A stretch of 64,000 nt of DNA from assembly GCA_026874595.1 (NCBI GenBank), contig CM049309.1:11336576-11400575 (forward strand). Reading direction: 5' to 3'. The notes under the pieces are model-generated. The model did no database searches. It worked only from the letters and a program-made list of their open reading frames with translations, and had not been told where the DNA came from. Below, in pieces: positions 11,111 through 23,922 of this stretch. Origin of the DNA: Sipunculus nudus. Taxonomy: Eukaryota; Annelida; Sipuncula; Golfingiida; Sipunculidae. Made by a program: the position numbers and the translations under genes. The number at the start of each line of letters is the position of its first letter. The first letter of the stretch is position 1.

Positions 11111-12783
11111 TAAGATGTGATTTAAGATGTGATTATATTTTAATGATGACTATATTCTGGCGGTTGTTGCGTACCTGGAGGTAGGCCACATGGAACACCC
11201 CCTCCCCCACCAGCACAAACACGCTAACTGTTAATGAACATTTCTCCAATCACTCACAATCGAGCGTATACATGCACATTCGTCGGTCATTATGAAAAAT
11301 GAACTAATTGGTGACCTTAATAAGATAACTGTGATAGTCAGTAACATGAGTAAGTCAGAGGGGGTGCGGGGGGGGGCTGTTCTTGTGTGCGCATCTGTAT
11401 ATGTGTATGAAAATGGAAACTCCAGCACATATTCCATATACCATCTATTTACCATTATTTCTTTCCTATTGTGTTAGACATGTCCCAGCCAAACTTTGTA
11501 CTATTTATTCTTCCAGAAGAGGGAAGCCGCCCATGTGCAATGCTTAATTAAAACCACCAGTATGTGCACCTGCTGCGTATACAGATGATGTATACAGCAT
11601 GATCAGTCCACACAGAATAGTGCATCAAATTTCCGGGTGCGTTACAATCAATGGTTCATTACAATGCGTGAACATGCGGTGGTGACTGAATACAAACAAA
11701 TTTTACGCACGATGCCGGGTGGACAGCACCTTCCGGATATCCAGCGGAGTAGAGAGCTTGAGGGATGAAAGTTAAGATGACAAATTTGATGAAACTGAAC
11801 ACGGGGTGTGATAAAGCTAGTGAATCAAATTACATCCCCACAAAAGGATGCCGCTAAAGGCACCTGGCGCGTGCTTAAAATCAGCTATTTGTCAGCAAAT
11901 CAAGCTAGGCATCTTAAAAACCCCTGAAGAGTTCACTTGAGGAGGTGTACAAGGGAAATCTGGGTAATTTGGCCGGTGTCGCAGGGTCAAGACCCCCCAG
12001 ATCTTTGTATCAATACGCCTAACGCGGGAAAACTCGGCCTGATGCGAAGGATAAAGAAAAACAGAGTAAACATCGGCGCCTGAGGGATTTTAAATCTTGT
12101 ATACTATGTGTGTGTTTGGCCATCTTTCCACCACAAGGGATCTATTCATAAAACCATGAGCTAACTTCCTGTTGACCTAACGACCCCTCAGCTGGACATT
12201 GCTGTGTTACCACTGTATCATTACGCCGGATTAAGACTGTCGTCTGCTACTGTAGGGGGTTTCCCGCCAGTTTCCTGTTTGTGAAATGCTGGACGCACTT
12301 GTCAAAATTTACCCAAAGCTATTAGGGGTTAAATAGCACAATAACCGGCCCATTAGACATGCAATCCGTTAATTAATCGAGATTGTTTTCCTCACCGTGA
12401 GTACATTGACTATTGATTCGTTAGACTGTCACTCTTGACCCTACTGTAATGCCTTTGTTTAGACAGGTTCAGCAATATGATACTCATTAAGCCAATAATG
12501 TTACTCCCCCGGGACTAGAAACACAATACCGCCTCATGTTTATTCTGTGACTAATTTATATTTTCCCCACGCACATATATGAGACATGAGAGGCAATGTC
12601 AAACCAGCTGTGCTGTGCTGCCATGCAGATTAAATACGGTTTTCAATTACAAACTTTTGACATTTTAATATTAACTGCATGGTCTGACAGGAAAGTGGCC
12701 ACTTCGACGTTTTCCCAATACAATAAAATTTGTTGATATGATTATATAAATACAATTAGTTACTTATATACAGTGAAAGAGCG

Positions 12784-12784
<1 letters not shown>

Positions 12785-12814
<30 letters not shown>

Positions 12815-12864
12815 AATATATTATAGTTTTATATATATATATATGTAATATATATTATATATAT

Positions 12865-12934
<70 letters not shown>
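12785..12934. repeat. Compound (TC)n-(AT)n tract
   Basis: (TC)n with one TTT break, then AT interrupted by TGTAATATATATTATATATATTAC-type palindromes; 150 bp overall. Confidence 0.93.
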
Positions 12935-12938
<4 letters not shown>

Positions 12939-13652
12939 TATTTACATCAGTTTATGAATGTTACCATTTTCTGTGGTGTTTTTCTTAATTCCGATCATAA
13001 CCATACACAGTGTACATTTTTTCTAAGCCGAATAATTTGTACGTTAAATTATAAAGCATGCAGTGGAAGTATAATTCATTTATTTAAATGAATTTTCATT
13101 TATTTTGTGTCTTTCTTACTCAGCGTAAACTCAACAACCGAATTAGTGAAACAGTAAATCGTAATACAGAATGCACATATACCACTGGCCCAAATTCTTC
13201 ATTACAAACATACACGCACGCAAAAAAGATATGTGTGTGCATGTATGTGTTTGATATATTAAGCCTTTTCTCTCTATTTTGGCCTTGCCATTTCTTCAGG
13301 TGCCATCACGCCCCACCTGCTGTAAAATAAACCGTTCTACGTCTGAAAGGGTTCGACCTGATTTTGACACAAACCATATGCACAGACCGAGCTTAGCGGC
13401 TTAATTGGCATCCAGAGGTGTCCCGGCTATAGCAGGGGACCATCTGGAACGGCCATCGTTAAGACTGGAGGTGCGGAATGATTTACTTAATTACAGGACG
13501 AGTAATGCAAACAACAAGACCTCCACTTTCACGCCCGATGAAAGGGTACAAGACTAATGAGCTAACCATATACTTGACATGTCTCTATAGAGAGCCAGGA
13601 ACCGATGGCCTCCGACGAGAGATGCTTCTGTCACCTTTTGTTTTTTACTTGC

Positions 13653-13653
<1 letters not shown>

Positions 13654-13710
<57 letters not shown>

Positions 13711-13732
13711 TATTTATCAACGGATAATCCAA

Positions 13733-13774
<42 letters not shown>
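13654..13774. repeat. Two (CT)n tracts
   Basis: 13654-13710 and 13735-13774, separated by 24 bp; a low-complexity T/C-rich stretch follows to about 13.9 kb. Confidence 0.95.
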
Positions 13775-13775
<1 letters not shown>

Positions 13776-15589
13776 AGTACACGGATAAGTCATGCTCCCA
13801 TTTCATTTTGACTATCCTCCCTTTCCCTCTTTCTTTCATCTCTGTTTCTCCCTCTCTTAATTTTCTCCCATTTTCTCTCCTTTTTCTTAATTCCTCTTCC
13901 TCTCATTCCATCTGAATTTTATAGATCAGTCAATATATATAAAGGGTAAGCCTTTATTCTACATTTCCTGATGTTATGTATTTGAATAAAACAAGTCCTT
14001 TAGATATATGTACATAATAATCATTTTTAGGGAAACATAAACTGTTATCTTGTTCTTGTACCTCATTGCCTGAGTACATGCAGAGCAAGGGTATATATTA
14101 TGTATACAACAATATTAAATTGTGTTTAACATTATATCGTGTTACATCATCACAAAACACGTACTAAAACATGGGTATTTCATTTACAGAGTGGATATAG
14201 CATAGTTGTCCAAATTATACATCTGACGCAAATATCAAATTGTCGGCCATACATCTGTGTAATTATCATGATTATCACACAAAAAGTATGATATATACCC
14301 TATCTCATGACAACATTCCAGACATATTTCACACGGTGAAATGCGAATATATATATATATATATAGAAAATGTACATTGGCATAAGGCCCAATATACATC
14401 TGTAACTTTGCGTCCAAAAATATAAATGCATGACTCCTCTACTTAAGCGAGAGTGAGGGCAAAAATTGAAAACACAATGGCATTCAACCTCTATAGCTCA
14501 AAGGATGTTCATATTTAGTTTCCGAATCAGGTAATGGTCTCATATAACTACAAGGGTGCTTGGCACTCATGTTACATAAATTTTAAATATGATGTTCTCA
14601 ATGATGTGTACTGGCAAAGCACTATTTACGCACAAAGCAATGACATACGGACATTTTTCATACATTAAAAGACATATTAATATGATCATATTATATGATA
14701 TCATCGTCATCACTAAAATCAAGCTTTAACATGGCGACAACTATAAAAGGTATATAATGCCGATGTTTACAATTAACCAATACATGATAATATATCATCA
14801 TCTCAAAATATATACTGTATAACCGAAATATAAACCACCATGGATGAATACAATCTTACAGACTATGAATTTACCAACTCCAACACTGCATTCATGACAC
14901 TTAAATATTACGGGCGATTCCGGATTTGGTCTATGCATGCATGGCGGTGTGTCATATTAGTATTTATAAAAAGGAGGCATTTTCTACGAAAACTAATGAA
15001 GCTGGTATTATTTAATGATCTGGCTTTCAAAAGATTAGTTCATATATAGTCACTCCGGGCCCAATGGATGACACATGCATATACGCATACTTTTCTGGAA
15101 ATCAGCCTTTGCCCTTATAACTGTCATCCATGGGGATATATCTCACGTTCTGCTGTATAATAATATTATACATATGAAGCATAATTCTCTGTACACATGG
15201 GGTGTTCATATGATGCTCGGCGTCAGGCCCAGCTTCCGGATAACAAGGATATGCTTTAATGTTTGGTTAATAACCACATCCGTTCTAACACATCACCGAG
15301 GTATGCTTGATGATCAATATGTCATATTAAACCCCAGTACCACAAGGTTAACACTGTATGCAGGGTCCCCTTTCTGGCCTTTTTACACATGCACGCTGGG
15401 AATTTCCAATTGTGCGCATGTTTTATGGGTTTCATCCGCGTTTACAACATTAGTCTAAATGGAATATTTGACCATGCAGCTATAGTTTATTTTCCTAATG
15501 AACTTAAGTGATAATATATAAACAAGACTCTAACAGGGGGCATTTACAAAAAGGATTAAATAAAAGAACGTCATGATCTTCTGCAGTGT

Positions 15590-15824
15590 ACCAGTGTTTC
15601 AGCCCGGGATGGACACGGCAATGTAACAGTATTCATGTTTCAACCCGAGAACGTCATATACAGTATACTCAGCAGTGTAACGGTGTTTCAATCCGATTAC
15701 CTCATGCACTATAACTAAAGCAGGGTAACGGTGTTTCAACCCGACAACCTCATTCACTATAAAGCACTGTAACGGTGTTTCAACCGGACCACCTATAATG
15801 CACTTACAGCGTTTCAACTCGGTA
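15590..15824. repeat. Degenerate minisatellite, unit about 48 bp
   Basis: GTAACGGTGTTTCAACCCGA-type units recur with GTTTC at 15596, 15637, 15685, 15733, 15777 and 15811. Steps of 41, 48, 48, 44 and 34 are not all multiples of three, so the repeating peptide on the minus strand is accidental. Confidence 0.75.
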
Positions 15825-16389
15825 AAATTATGCTTTCATATATAGGCAGTTTAATTTGAGCAATTGCTATTTTAACAAAGGGAGATATACATATTTGATT
15901 ACAAATACCAAAACCACAATTTCTTTCCATTTCATAACATGAATAAATCATATTTATAATTTACATCATTTGGGTCGTGATTCAAACTAAAAAATAAATC
16001 ACAAGATAACATGGATATTTTCAAACCATGCATATAACAAATGGGGGCGGCATGTATTCAAAGTACAATGTATATATCGAATATATATGGTGAAATCCTT
16101 CTCAACTCGCCAGCGCTGTATATGAATAGTAGGCTTATGCCAAGAACAACGTAGTGACGCCCTGACCGCAGACCTTAGCTCCGGCATGATTAAATATTTG
16201 ACCAGCGCATCACCGCATTATGTTAAGTATAGGCCTGAGACTCTCTCAGGAAGGGCGAGTCAATATCCGCAGGTATAAGATTAATCTGATTCAAATCCCA
16301 AAACCATGTCATTATCACGTTAAGTTTATGTTAAACATGGATATCTCCACATGTGTGCAGCCATGCGAACATTATATATGCGGATTATA

Positions 16390-16392
<3 letters not shown>

Positions 16393-16429
<37 letters not shown>
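16393..16429. repeat. (AT)n microsatellite
   Basis: Pure AT, 37 bp. Confidence 0.95.
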
Positions 16430-16432
<3 letters not shown>

Positions 16433-16554
16433 GAATACAAAACACTGATTCTATATACATGTATATAATATATATATTATGTATATTTATTTATCTATAT
16501 TTATATCACATATTTACATCGCTAAGACGTAAATGCTCCTCTACGGTTGGACAC

Positions 16555-16555
<1 letters not shown>

Positions 16556-16637
<82 letters not shown>
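16556..16637. repeat. (AT)n(GT)n compound microsatellite
   Basis: About 54 bp of AT followed by 27 bp of GT. Confidence 0.95.
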
Positions 16638-16641
<4 letters not shown>

Positions 16642-17483
16642 TAGCTCAAAATTGGCAAATACAGTGGGCAGTTTACAATATGGACACCTTACAATTAAAT
16701 ATGATTGAATAATGTATTAAACGGCTTTTTACGTATTTTACTCTATTATATTCTTTTATTATATTCTATAATTATATACTGTATTAAATACCGTATCCTG
16801 TATGGAGCTGCATATAAGTCTGAGTTATCCATGCAGGGACTGCATGAACAGTAAAGTCCTTTTCTCTTCCTATCATTACAGAGAAACAGGGACGGAGGAG
16901 GAAGATCCGTTCATGTCAGACCCTCCGGACATTTAATTAATAAAAGGACTTGGGAATCATTGGTTTTGTGTCAAAACTTGGGGACAGAACTTGGAAGTGA
17001 CAGTGTATAGTTTACAGTCTTTTAATTCAAGCCCTCCCATAGCGAATACATAAATATTATTGTTACAATGAAGCCGTTGTCGCAGATTTGTTTAAGCCTG
17101 CGTGGTCTGTAGTATAGACCATGCTTCCATGTGTGGATAAACAGCTGATCTGTTTTGTAATTTGAGTTATCTTCAGTTGTGACTCCTGCATGGATGGGAC
17201 CTTATGACAGAGGAAGACGTTTGACATACCCTGGCTTACACACACTTGTCTGCTTCAGCTGACACCAGTCTATATATTAACTCACAAGTTAACATGGAAG
17301 GATTCAGCACTATAAGGGTAAAAACTAATTTGTCGAAAGGAGGGACCGGCATTTCAATGAAACCTTGAATGAAACACTAAAGCTACAATCCCGTAATCTG
17401 AATAAAAAAAGGATCCGGAATCTACCACTTAGGCGTAAATATATCCTGGATTCAGGGTGGGCCGAAATATTTCGCCAAGGCAA

Positions 17484-17486
<3 letters not shown>

Positions 17487-17563
<77 letters not shown>
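17487..17563. repeat. (AT)n microsatellite
   Basis: 77 bp of pure AT. Confidence 0.97.
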
Positions 17564-17567
<4 letters not shown>

Positions 17568-19730
17568 CTGACAATAATTCCACAAAACATACTAATGTTT
17601 TAATTCCAGTTAGAAATGTCAGTTGTACAAGATGGATGAATAAATAAAAAAATATCATATTTGCAGGATCAAACCAAATGAAATATAGAAATTAGACCCA
17701 AATCTGCGGAAACCAGTGATAGGAATATCACGATTTTGTTTCAGAAAATATAATCATTATTAGACCAAGTGAAATTCAGGGAGGACGGGGAGTACTGGTT
17801 GCCCCGGGAGGGTGGGGGCATGGCCACGCCCCTGCACTCCCTTCTGCATGTATATGCCTGCCTGAGCAGGTTAACTTGGCATTATAGATTTATTAATAAT
17901 GGGAAAATTAGACACTAGATTAAATATAAATACTCTGGAAAATACACGTGACGTTTTATAATACATTAGACGACAAGTGTAAACTTTATCTTATCTCTGA
18001 AACATGTTGGTTCTATACAATGGAAACGTTTGGCTCTTTTATATTTAACATGCTATATTTTGATTCGATACAAACTTTAACATATATGATATACATGCGC
18101 TTTATGTTATGTAATGAGACAATAAGCGTATTTTTCAAGTTAAAACATATGCCGTCCATTTGAAATACATAAATGTATTGACGTATACAATAAAATACTA
18201 TCTATACTTGTGCAGATGGATTTCACATAAAAAGGGGTTTTTGATAAAAAATAACACCGCCCTAAAAATAACAATATGTTCTACCGTCTTATCGGCGGAT
18301 TGTCTAAAAGGATAAACAGACAACTGTGCTTATATCACTTTTTTTACATTTTCTCACAGCTCCCATCTGCGGCATATGTGGTGCAGGTAGTCCTTAAAGG
18401 GTACTTGTTCTGTTGTTCTGTTAATCCTGTTTAATATGGGGAAAGTGTGATGCATACCGCTGAGCCAATTTTGGGTACAAGTTATACGAGCTCTAGGTAA
18501 CAGGTAAAACTTTACGTCACCCATAGGTTGCAGTATGTGCAACACGCAGACGCACGCACAGGTGCTATCTCGTCTAGATAACGCTGACAACGTGTGTGTG
18601 CACACTGCACGTTGGCAATCCGCTGTTAATGTTTGAATGATAACCGTGAAGCTTTCGATTACATCGACCACGTAACAACTTTATCTTTACAGCTGCCTGG
18701 TTGTAAGGTCACATCATCGTCTACATGAACACAAGATGTAATGATGACACCCTGGGGTGAAGTTTTCTTTTTCCCGTCCACGTTTCGCCTGCAGCAAACC
18801 TGTGCATTACGTGCCTTTTTCACACGACCGAAGCTTAGCCTTGCTTGTTATGGCGACGTCGATGTCGGTCTCGACACGTTACGTCATCAGTCTGCGTGAA
18901 AATGCGTAATCATTAAGTGGGAAACACTTCATGGAAGGAACCCACAATGGGCAGACGACAGACGTAACATGTCACCTTCCCGTCATCCTCATCACTTCCC
19001 ATGTGCGTCATAAAATGTCCGCCCCACGGCTTGGAAGACATATTCTAAATATATTTGATAAAACACCAGCTGGCTGTTTGATATAATACAGATACCCGCT
19101 CAGAGGAAGTTATTATTAGATTATCGGATTATCTGCATTTTCCCGATATCAATTCATTTACCAGGTTCTATTCATTCTTCCTATTAATTCTAGTAATTCT
19201 TCCTAATGGACCAATTTGGCAAAACGTTTCCAATAGTTTGTAACTGGATCTTTATACGCATGGGAGTCAATTGAATTTGAAATAAAATAACGCAATTATT
19301 ATAATAACTCAACATCGTGGAGGAAGAAAAGCAGCTCATTAGAAATATGCATTTCGGTATAGTTATTGTTTATTAAATGTTTACTGAGTATATAAAGAAA
19401 TGTCCTGAATGTAGAAATAAGGAAATATCATGTTCACGGAAATACCAAATATACTACCATTTACAGATTCATGATCGGAATAAAATAGCCTCTATTCATA
19501 TAAGAAAATCCAATGTATAATGCATATAATAATTATCTTGATGTGGATATATAATATCTAAAAAAAGACCTCATGACTTTAGGAAACGAGTACGTGATCT
19601 GTCTACTTTAATTCAGATTTCAAGTCAAATTTCATGATACAAAAGGAAAGAGAAAAAGGCGTGATAATTTTCTTATTTTTACTTTTAACATGAGCAAAAC
19701 TGAAAGTAAAGTATCGGAGTAATGCGTCGT

Positions 19731-19738
<8 letters not shown>

Positions 19739-19777
<39 letters not shown>
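19739..19777. repeat. (GA)n microsatellite
   Basis: 39 bp of GA followed by a G-rich stretch. Confidence 0.95.
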
Positions 19778-19783
<6 letters not shown>

Positions 19784-19837
19784 GGGATGGAGGGGGTGCG
19801 GATCTGCACAGGAATGTAACAGAGTCTTCCGAGGACC

Positions 19838-19945
19838 ATGTCTGATCTCTTTAAAGCGGTTCGTTGAAATCGGTACAGTATTTTGCGTTAACCTGCTGAC
19901 AGACAAACAAAGCTGGAAACATTACCACCTTGGCGGAGGTAACAA
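19838..19945 (-). repeat. CCTCCGCC-family 5' end, inverted
   Basis: Read on the minus strand: TTACCTCCGCCAAGGTGGTA, then GTTTGTTTGTCTGTCAGCAG and GTTAACGCAAAATAC, the typical 5' end of this family, truncated after about 110 bp. It adjoins a (GA)n/poly-G-rich stretch. Confidence 0.55.
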
Positions 19946-20025
19946 CAAACATATGTGAGCGTAACTTCCTTAGTTCCTTAGTGAAGGTTAAAGAGACAGT
20001 GAGAAAGCGGTACTAAGAATTCACT

Positions 20026-20030
<5 letters not shown>

Positions 20031-20071
<41 letters not shown>
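20031..20071. repeat. (AG)n microsatellite
   Basis: 41 bp of pure AG. Confidence 0.95.
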
Positions 20072-20073
<2 letters not shown>

Positions 20074-21461
20074 AAACTAACATAGGACTCTGTAGTATAC
20101 GAAGGCAGTCGTGGGTCATCCACATAGTAAAGAGGTGGCAATCATCTCCAGACACGAGTATGGCGTGGTCATTACTGATGTACCCTTTCCTTGGTGATGA
20201 CAGTGAAAGTACACTTGTTTTTATTACACGCCCCGTAATTAAGTAAATCTTTCCACACCAGCAAGTTGAGCAATTACCTTACCAGATGCCCCTCCCCCCG
20301 AGCGATCGTCCGGGGCAACACACGATCTTAATTAAATCATTACGCCACATGTGGCCTGTGTCAAATAAAGTCTGCCGACTTCCTCTGATAAATAGACTGA
20401 GACATTAACCCTCTTGTACATTTAAAAAGGAAATTTTATGGTAACACATTGATACTTGCTATGCTGCTGTATAAATTAACACGGCCTTTTAATAATTTAA
20501 GTAACTAATTTATTTGATTAAATAAGAGGCCAATCAGTAGCAGACAAAGGATGACCCCTAATGCTCAATTGAAGTAAAGTCCTCTTATATTGATTTCCAT
20601 GAAGCATTCAATATTCTGGAACGCATCTTCACATCGAGGAGTTGACATTCACAAACCATTATACATGAATTTATATAAACATTTACGCTGCTGTAAAATT
20701 TAATTTCGGAATAACAAAGCCAAATGTGGGATTAAAAACTCTTCAGTAATGTATAAAACTCAGAATACTAATCAAATACTGAAACACACTTCCTTATTTA
20801 ATATACATGTATCTAATTGTAGAGCAATTGAAATTTGTTCTATTGCAAAATGTGTTAACGAGTTCACGGTAAGGTTAATTGGTGATAACCAGGTGTGTTC
20901 GCAAGCGAAAATACAATTGAAAATGGGACATCAATCAGTAGAGTGGAATGGGAACACATGCATGGGGGTAGATGCAGGATATAATTAAACACTGTCCTCT
21001 GGTTTTGTAGCATACACAGGAGAATGGCCGTGAAACCCGTGAAACCGCAATCTGTCAGCCTTTCGTCTCGTTAATTTGCATGTGCTGGTACATATAGCCT
21101 GTAGGCAAGCATAACGTGCTGCAAGGCCGAATAGCTTTGTCGTGTTCAACCCCATCACCTCCAAACCTCTCTCTCTCTCTCTCCCTTTCACGCGCGCAAC
21201 CAATACGTGTACGACATGATCGTCCTTGTAAGATTTTACTTATCAACTTTAATCTGAGAAACTTGTCTAATACCAACTACGGATCTGAACATGTATAAAA
21301 GTAAACAATTTTAAACTCTAGATGTACCTAAAATATATGTCGATCTGACTCAATCAATGCATTTAGTCAATAAGGTTAAAAATGTTATATTTTTTTATTA
21401 AGACAGCAGTTCCGTGAGTAACTATCAATTGGTCTTAGGGAACATTTCAACAAATACACAA

Positions 21462-21501
<40 letters not shown>
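21462..21501. repeat. (AC)n(AT)n microsatellite
   Basis: 24 bp of AC followed by 16 bp of AT. Confidence 0.93.
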
Positions 21502-21502
<1 letters not shown>

Positions 21503-21894
21503 CTGTCACATCATAAAATTATCAACACGTATCATTAAGTATAATGTCATTAAGTATGCTCTTGACTAAAATAGTTCTGACAACTCTTCCTTGTATGAAC
21601 CGTTGTTTTGGCCTGGTTCAGAAATTGAACGGCATGAAACCTTTCTTATTCACATATATATAGTGGTTCCAATTATAGGGATTTATAAATGAGACGCAGC
21701 CGACAGGATCAGGCAATACAGGGGTATCCTTCGTTTATAATCATATCCACGGAACAAGTCTGGTCTGCTGTTACAGCCGTTCAATGGCAGCACCTCATGT
21801 CCGCCTGTTTCTTTTTTTTTAAGTAATATTTCAAGCGAGAAAATGGTTAAGTAAAATAGAAGATTGAAGGGCCTAATTACCAATTTGTTATGAA

Positions 21895-22085
21895 TAAACA
21901 GCTATCTCACAAAATGTTTAAGAAACAGAATTATTTAAGAATATTAGAAATTGGTCTAAGTTATTGGTCACAGGCATGTAAAAACACCCTCAATTGACAG
22001 CTGCTGATTGGATGATGTCATGTAAACACACAAAAAATATGAGCGGCTAAAACAAAGATGGCTACTCATGCAGGGACGCATTTGA
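21895..22085 (-). repeat. Dispersed repeat family 4, inverted copy
   Basis: On the minus strand: CATCTTTGTTTTAGCC, GTGTTTACATGACATCATCC, AATCAGCAGCTGTCAATTG and GTGACCAATAACTTAGAC, colinear with the copy at 2.1 kb. Confidence 0.6.
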
Positions 22086-23266
22086 TCTGTGAAATAATTT
22101 TACAGAGTACAAAAACATAAACTTGAGATATATCTTAGAACTCTTGTCATATTATTTCGTCATGTCCATAAGCAGCTTTCTAGGAAATTATTGAAAATAT
22201 TAAGTTTAAAGAAAAGTATCCATATAAAATACAGTTGGACACAGGTTGGTGGAACAGAGTACAGTCATATGTCGTCACGGAAGCAATCATAACATGTGAT
22301 CATAATTATAGATAAAAAAATATATATATAGAGTCAGAATATGACAAAGATGATGTTTTGGTCGTTGATTCATAATTATAAGAATCACCGTGAAACATAT
22401 ATATCTTCCGCATTAAAATTTGCCTAGATAGGTCATGGTTCCTTGAAAAAAGAATAAGTTACCTATCTCGAATCCTTTGATTACTAACGGCAACCTTATG
22501 GAGATTATGTTGCTATGCCAAGAGGACTGTTCGTCATATTGGATATAAAACCAGAGTGCCTAAATATAACATAAAACACTGTGTCAATACGTCCTTAATT
22601 ATTCGATATAGTAAGTCCACGTACCCTAGTCTAAGAAATAAAAATAAGTCGAAGTAATCGAACTCATGACTGTATAACTTGTCACTTGCCTCTAAACCAA
22701 CCCCTGCCATACGTTTGCAGTTCAGCTGTTTTCAGACATGTTTGGGGTTAAATGTAAATGCACTCTTATAGATGGGTAAAAACAGATGTTTCCCTAACCC
22801 TCTGGTAGTGGAAAATTTATCATAAACACTTGCAACGATACTGAAACAAATCGCTAAACCAGCTGTGTTCCTGCAAGGGGTAGTGTCACGCAGAACAACA
22901 TCTAGGGTCCCATCTACCCCTCCGTAACTAGGTCCCGAGGGAGCCCGAAAAGACACATGTTAAGCTATCAAATATCATCAGCAAGTCTGGAGGACACTTT
23001 CGCACATATCTGCCACGAATTCTTCACTCAAGAGTATGGGAAAAAACATTGAATGTTGCTTTCATTATATAATATTGTGAACTCCTAGTCGGGTAATTTT
23101 GAAATTGTGTTGACCGGATGTAACTGTGTGTGCGCTCTGTAATGTAAACAGGGTTCTCCTCATATGTTTACTCAGTTGAGATAAGCCGTACTCGGTCTCC
23201 CTGCAACTTCAACAAAAAGTCTTCATCTTGCACCATAGTATTAAAGTGTATGATAAACCAACTTAC

Positions 23267-23369
23267 CTATGGGCCATGGGGTATCCCCTTCAACATTCTG
23301 CAGCAAGCAGTAGTAGAGTAATAGAAGTAAAATTCCCAAAGGGAACGATGTATAATTTTGTCCGTGCAT
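23267..23369 (-). CDS. Gene B exon 1: signal peptide of a SUEL-lectin/CUB/sushi protein
   Basis: The minus-strand ATG at 23369-23367 opens a 34-codon exon that begins MHGQNYTSF, followed by the hydrophobic run PLGILLLLLYYCLLQ and then NVEGDTPWPI. This is a classic secretory signal peptide, with likely cleavage near VEG/D. The start has an A at -3, a favourable Kozak context. The exon ends in ATAG directly before GTAAGT, a consensus donor, leaving one base of a split codon (phase 1). That base joins the lectin exon at 10062, which also needs phase 1, so the open frame continues across a 13.2-kb intron. Nothing else in the region gives a competing start. The linkage to exon 2 is inferred from strand, phase and order; transcript evidence is absent. 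Confidence 0.82.
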
Positions 23370-23781
23370 TATGGTGGTAGTCCAACTACATGTGTGTACA
23401 AGCTATGCGCGGTCACCCTCACACAAGCGCATTATAACAGACTGAAGCAAGTGTCGCATTTCGCCCGCTATCACCCCAAGCATCTGTTCGGGCCCTCGGG
23501 GCGTCCCGTAACCCGGACTCGGGTGTTTCCGTACAGCGCCCGTTGGCAGGGTACCGTTCTATGAGGATTTGTCACTGGACGTCTCTTCTCTGTTCTAGGG
23601 TTTATACTGCCCTGTCATTGCCAATACCACTATGGGGACTTCACTGGGTTTGATTGGCGCAGCGGCACAAGTAGCCTGTCATGACCAATCGGACCAATTG
23701 GTTATCTTTGTGGCCACCAGATGCGTGTCACAGCAGCGATAAAGTTTCCATTCGATGATACGGGTTGGCTCGTTCTATTGG
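23370..23781 (-). promoter_or_regulatory. Promoter-like region of gene B (TATA-like box plus CCAAT cluster)
   Basis: Upstream of the signal-peptide exon the sequence turns GC-richer than its surroundings. Reading on the minus strand there is a TATA-like TATAAA at 23606-23601. Five CCAAT pentamers lie further upstream, in either orientation, at 23621, 23653, 23685, 23694 (overlapping an inverted copy) and 23777. The spacing (CCAAT roughly 50-130 bp above a start site near 23570) is typical of a CCAAT/TATA promoter, and would give a leader of about 200 nt. The start site itself cannot be seen. Several upstream ATGs lie in the predicted leader. Confidence 0.5.
23386..23391 (-). promoter_or_regulatory. 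Start-stop upstream ORF in gene B leader
   Basis: Seventeen bases before the main ATG the minus strand reads ATGTAG, an ATG followed at once by a stop, out of frame with the main ORF. If the leader is contiguous with exon 1, ribosomes could stall or be lost here, lowering translation. Other upstream ATGs occur further 5' in the presumed leader. Confidence 0.35.
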
Positions 23782-23901
23782 TTGTGACAATATCTGGATG
23801 TGACATCTTGATTTATAAGAGAAACATATGCTATCTTCCCGTAAGGCACGCACTGTATACACTTGTACTGTATACGGTAGCGGTGCTTTTATAAGGTCCT
23901 C

Positions 23902-23922
23902 GGGGGGGGGGGGGGGGGGGGG
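23902..23922. repeat. Poly-G tract
   Basis: 21 consecutive G residues, upstream of the gene B promoter-like region; likely unstable in sequencing. Confidence 0.95.

Larger units (their letters stand above)
10063..23266 (-). other. Intron 1 of gene B, 13.2 kb
   Basis: Holds the 81-bp duplication and hairpin, repeat family 3, the tRNA-like tandem repeat, the 48-bp minisatellite and many microsatellites. No further domain-encoding exon with a cysteine-rich signature is visible on the minus strand. Confidence 0.65.

Noticed and set aside
15075-15458. 127-codon plus-strand frame
   Set aside because: No domain pattern, no splice context and no codon bias I can see. Frames of this length are expected occasionally in 64 kb times six frames.
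15599-15817. Repeating GLKHRY-type peptide on the minus strand
   Set aside because: It is a translated minisatellite. Unit lengths of 34-48 bp are not consistently multiples of three.
22630-22715. tRNA-derived SINE head on the minus strand (GAGTTCGATTAC and GGTTTAGAGG)
   Set aside because: B-box fits only loosely, A-box not convincingly, and no second copy was seen in the window.
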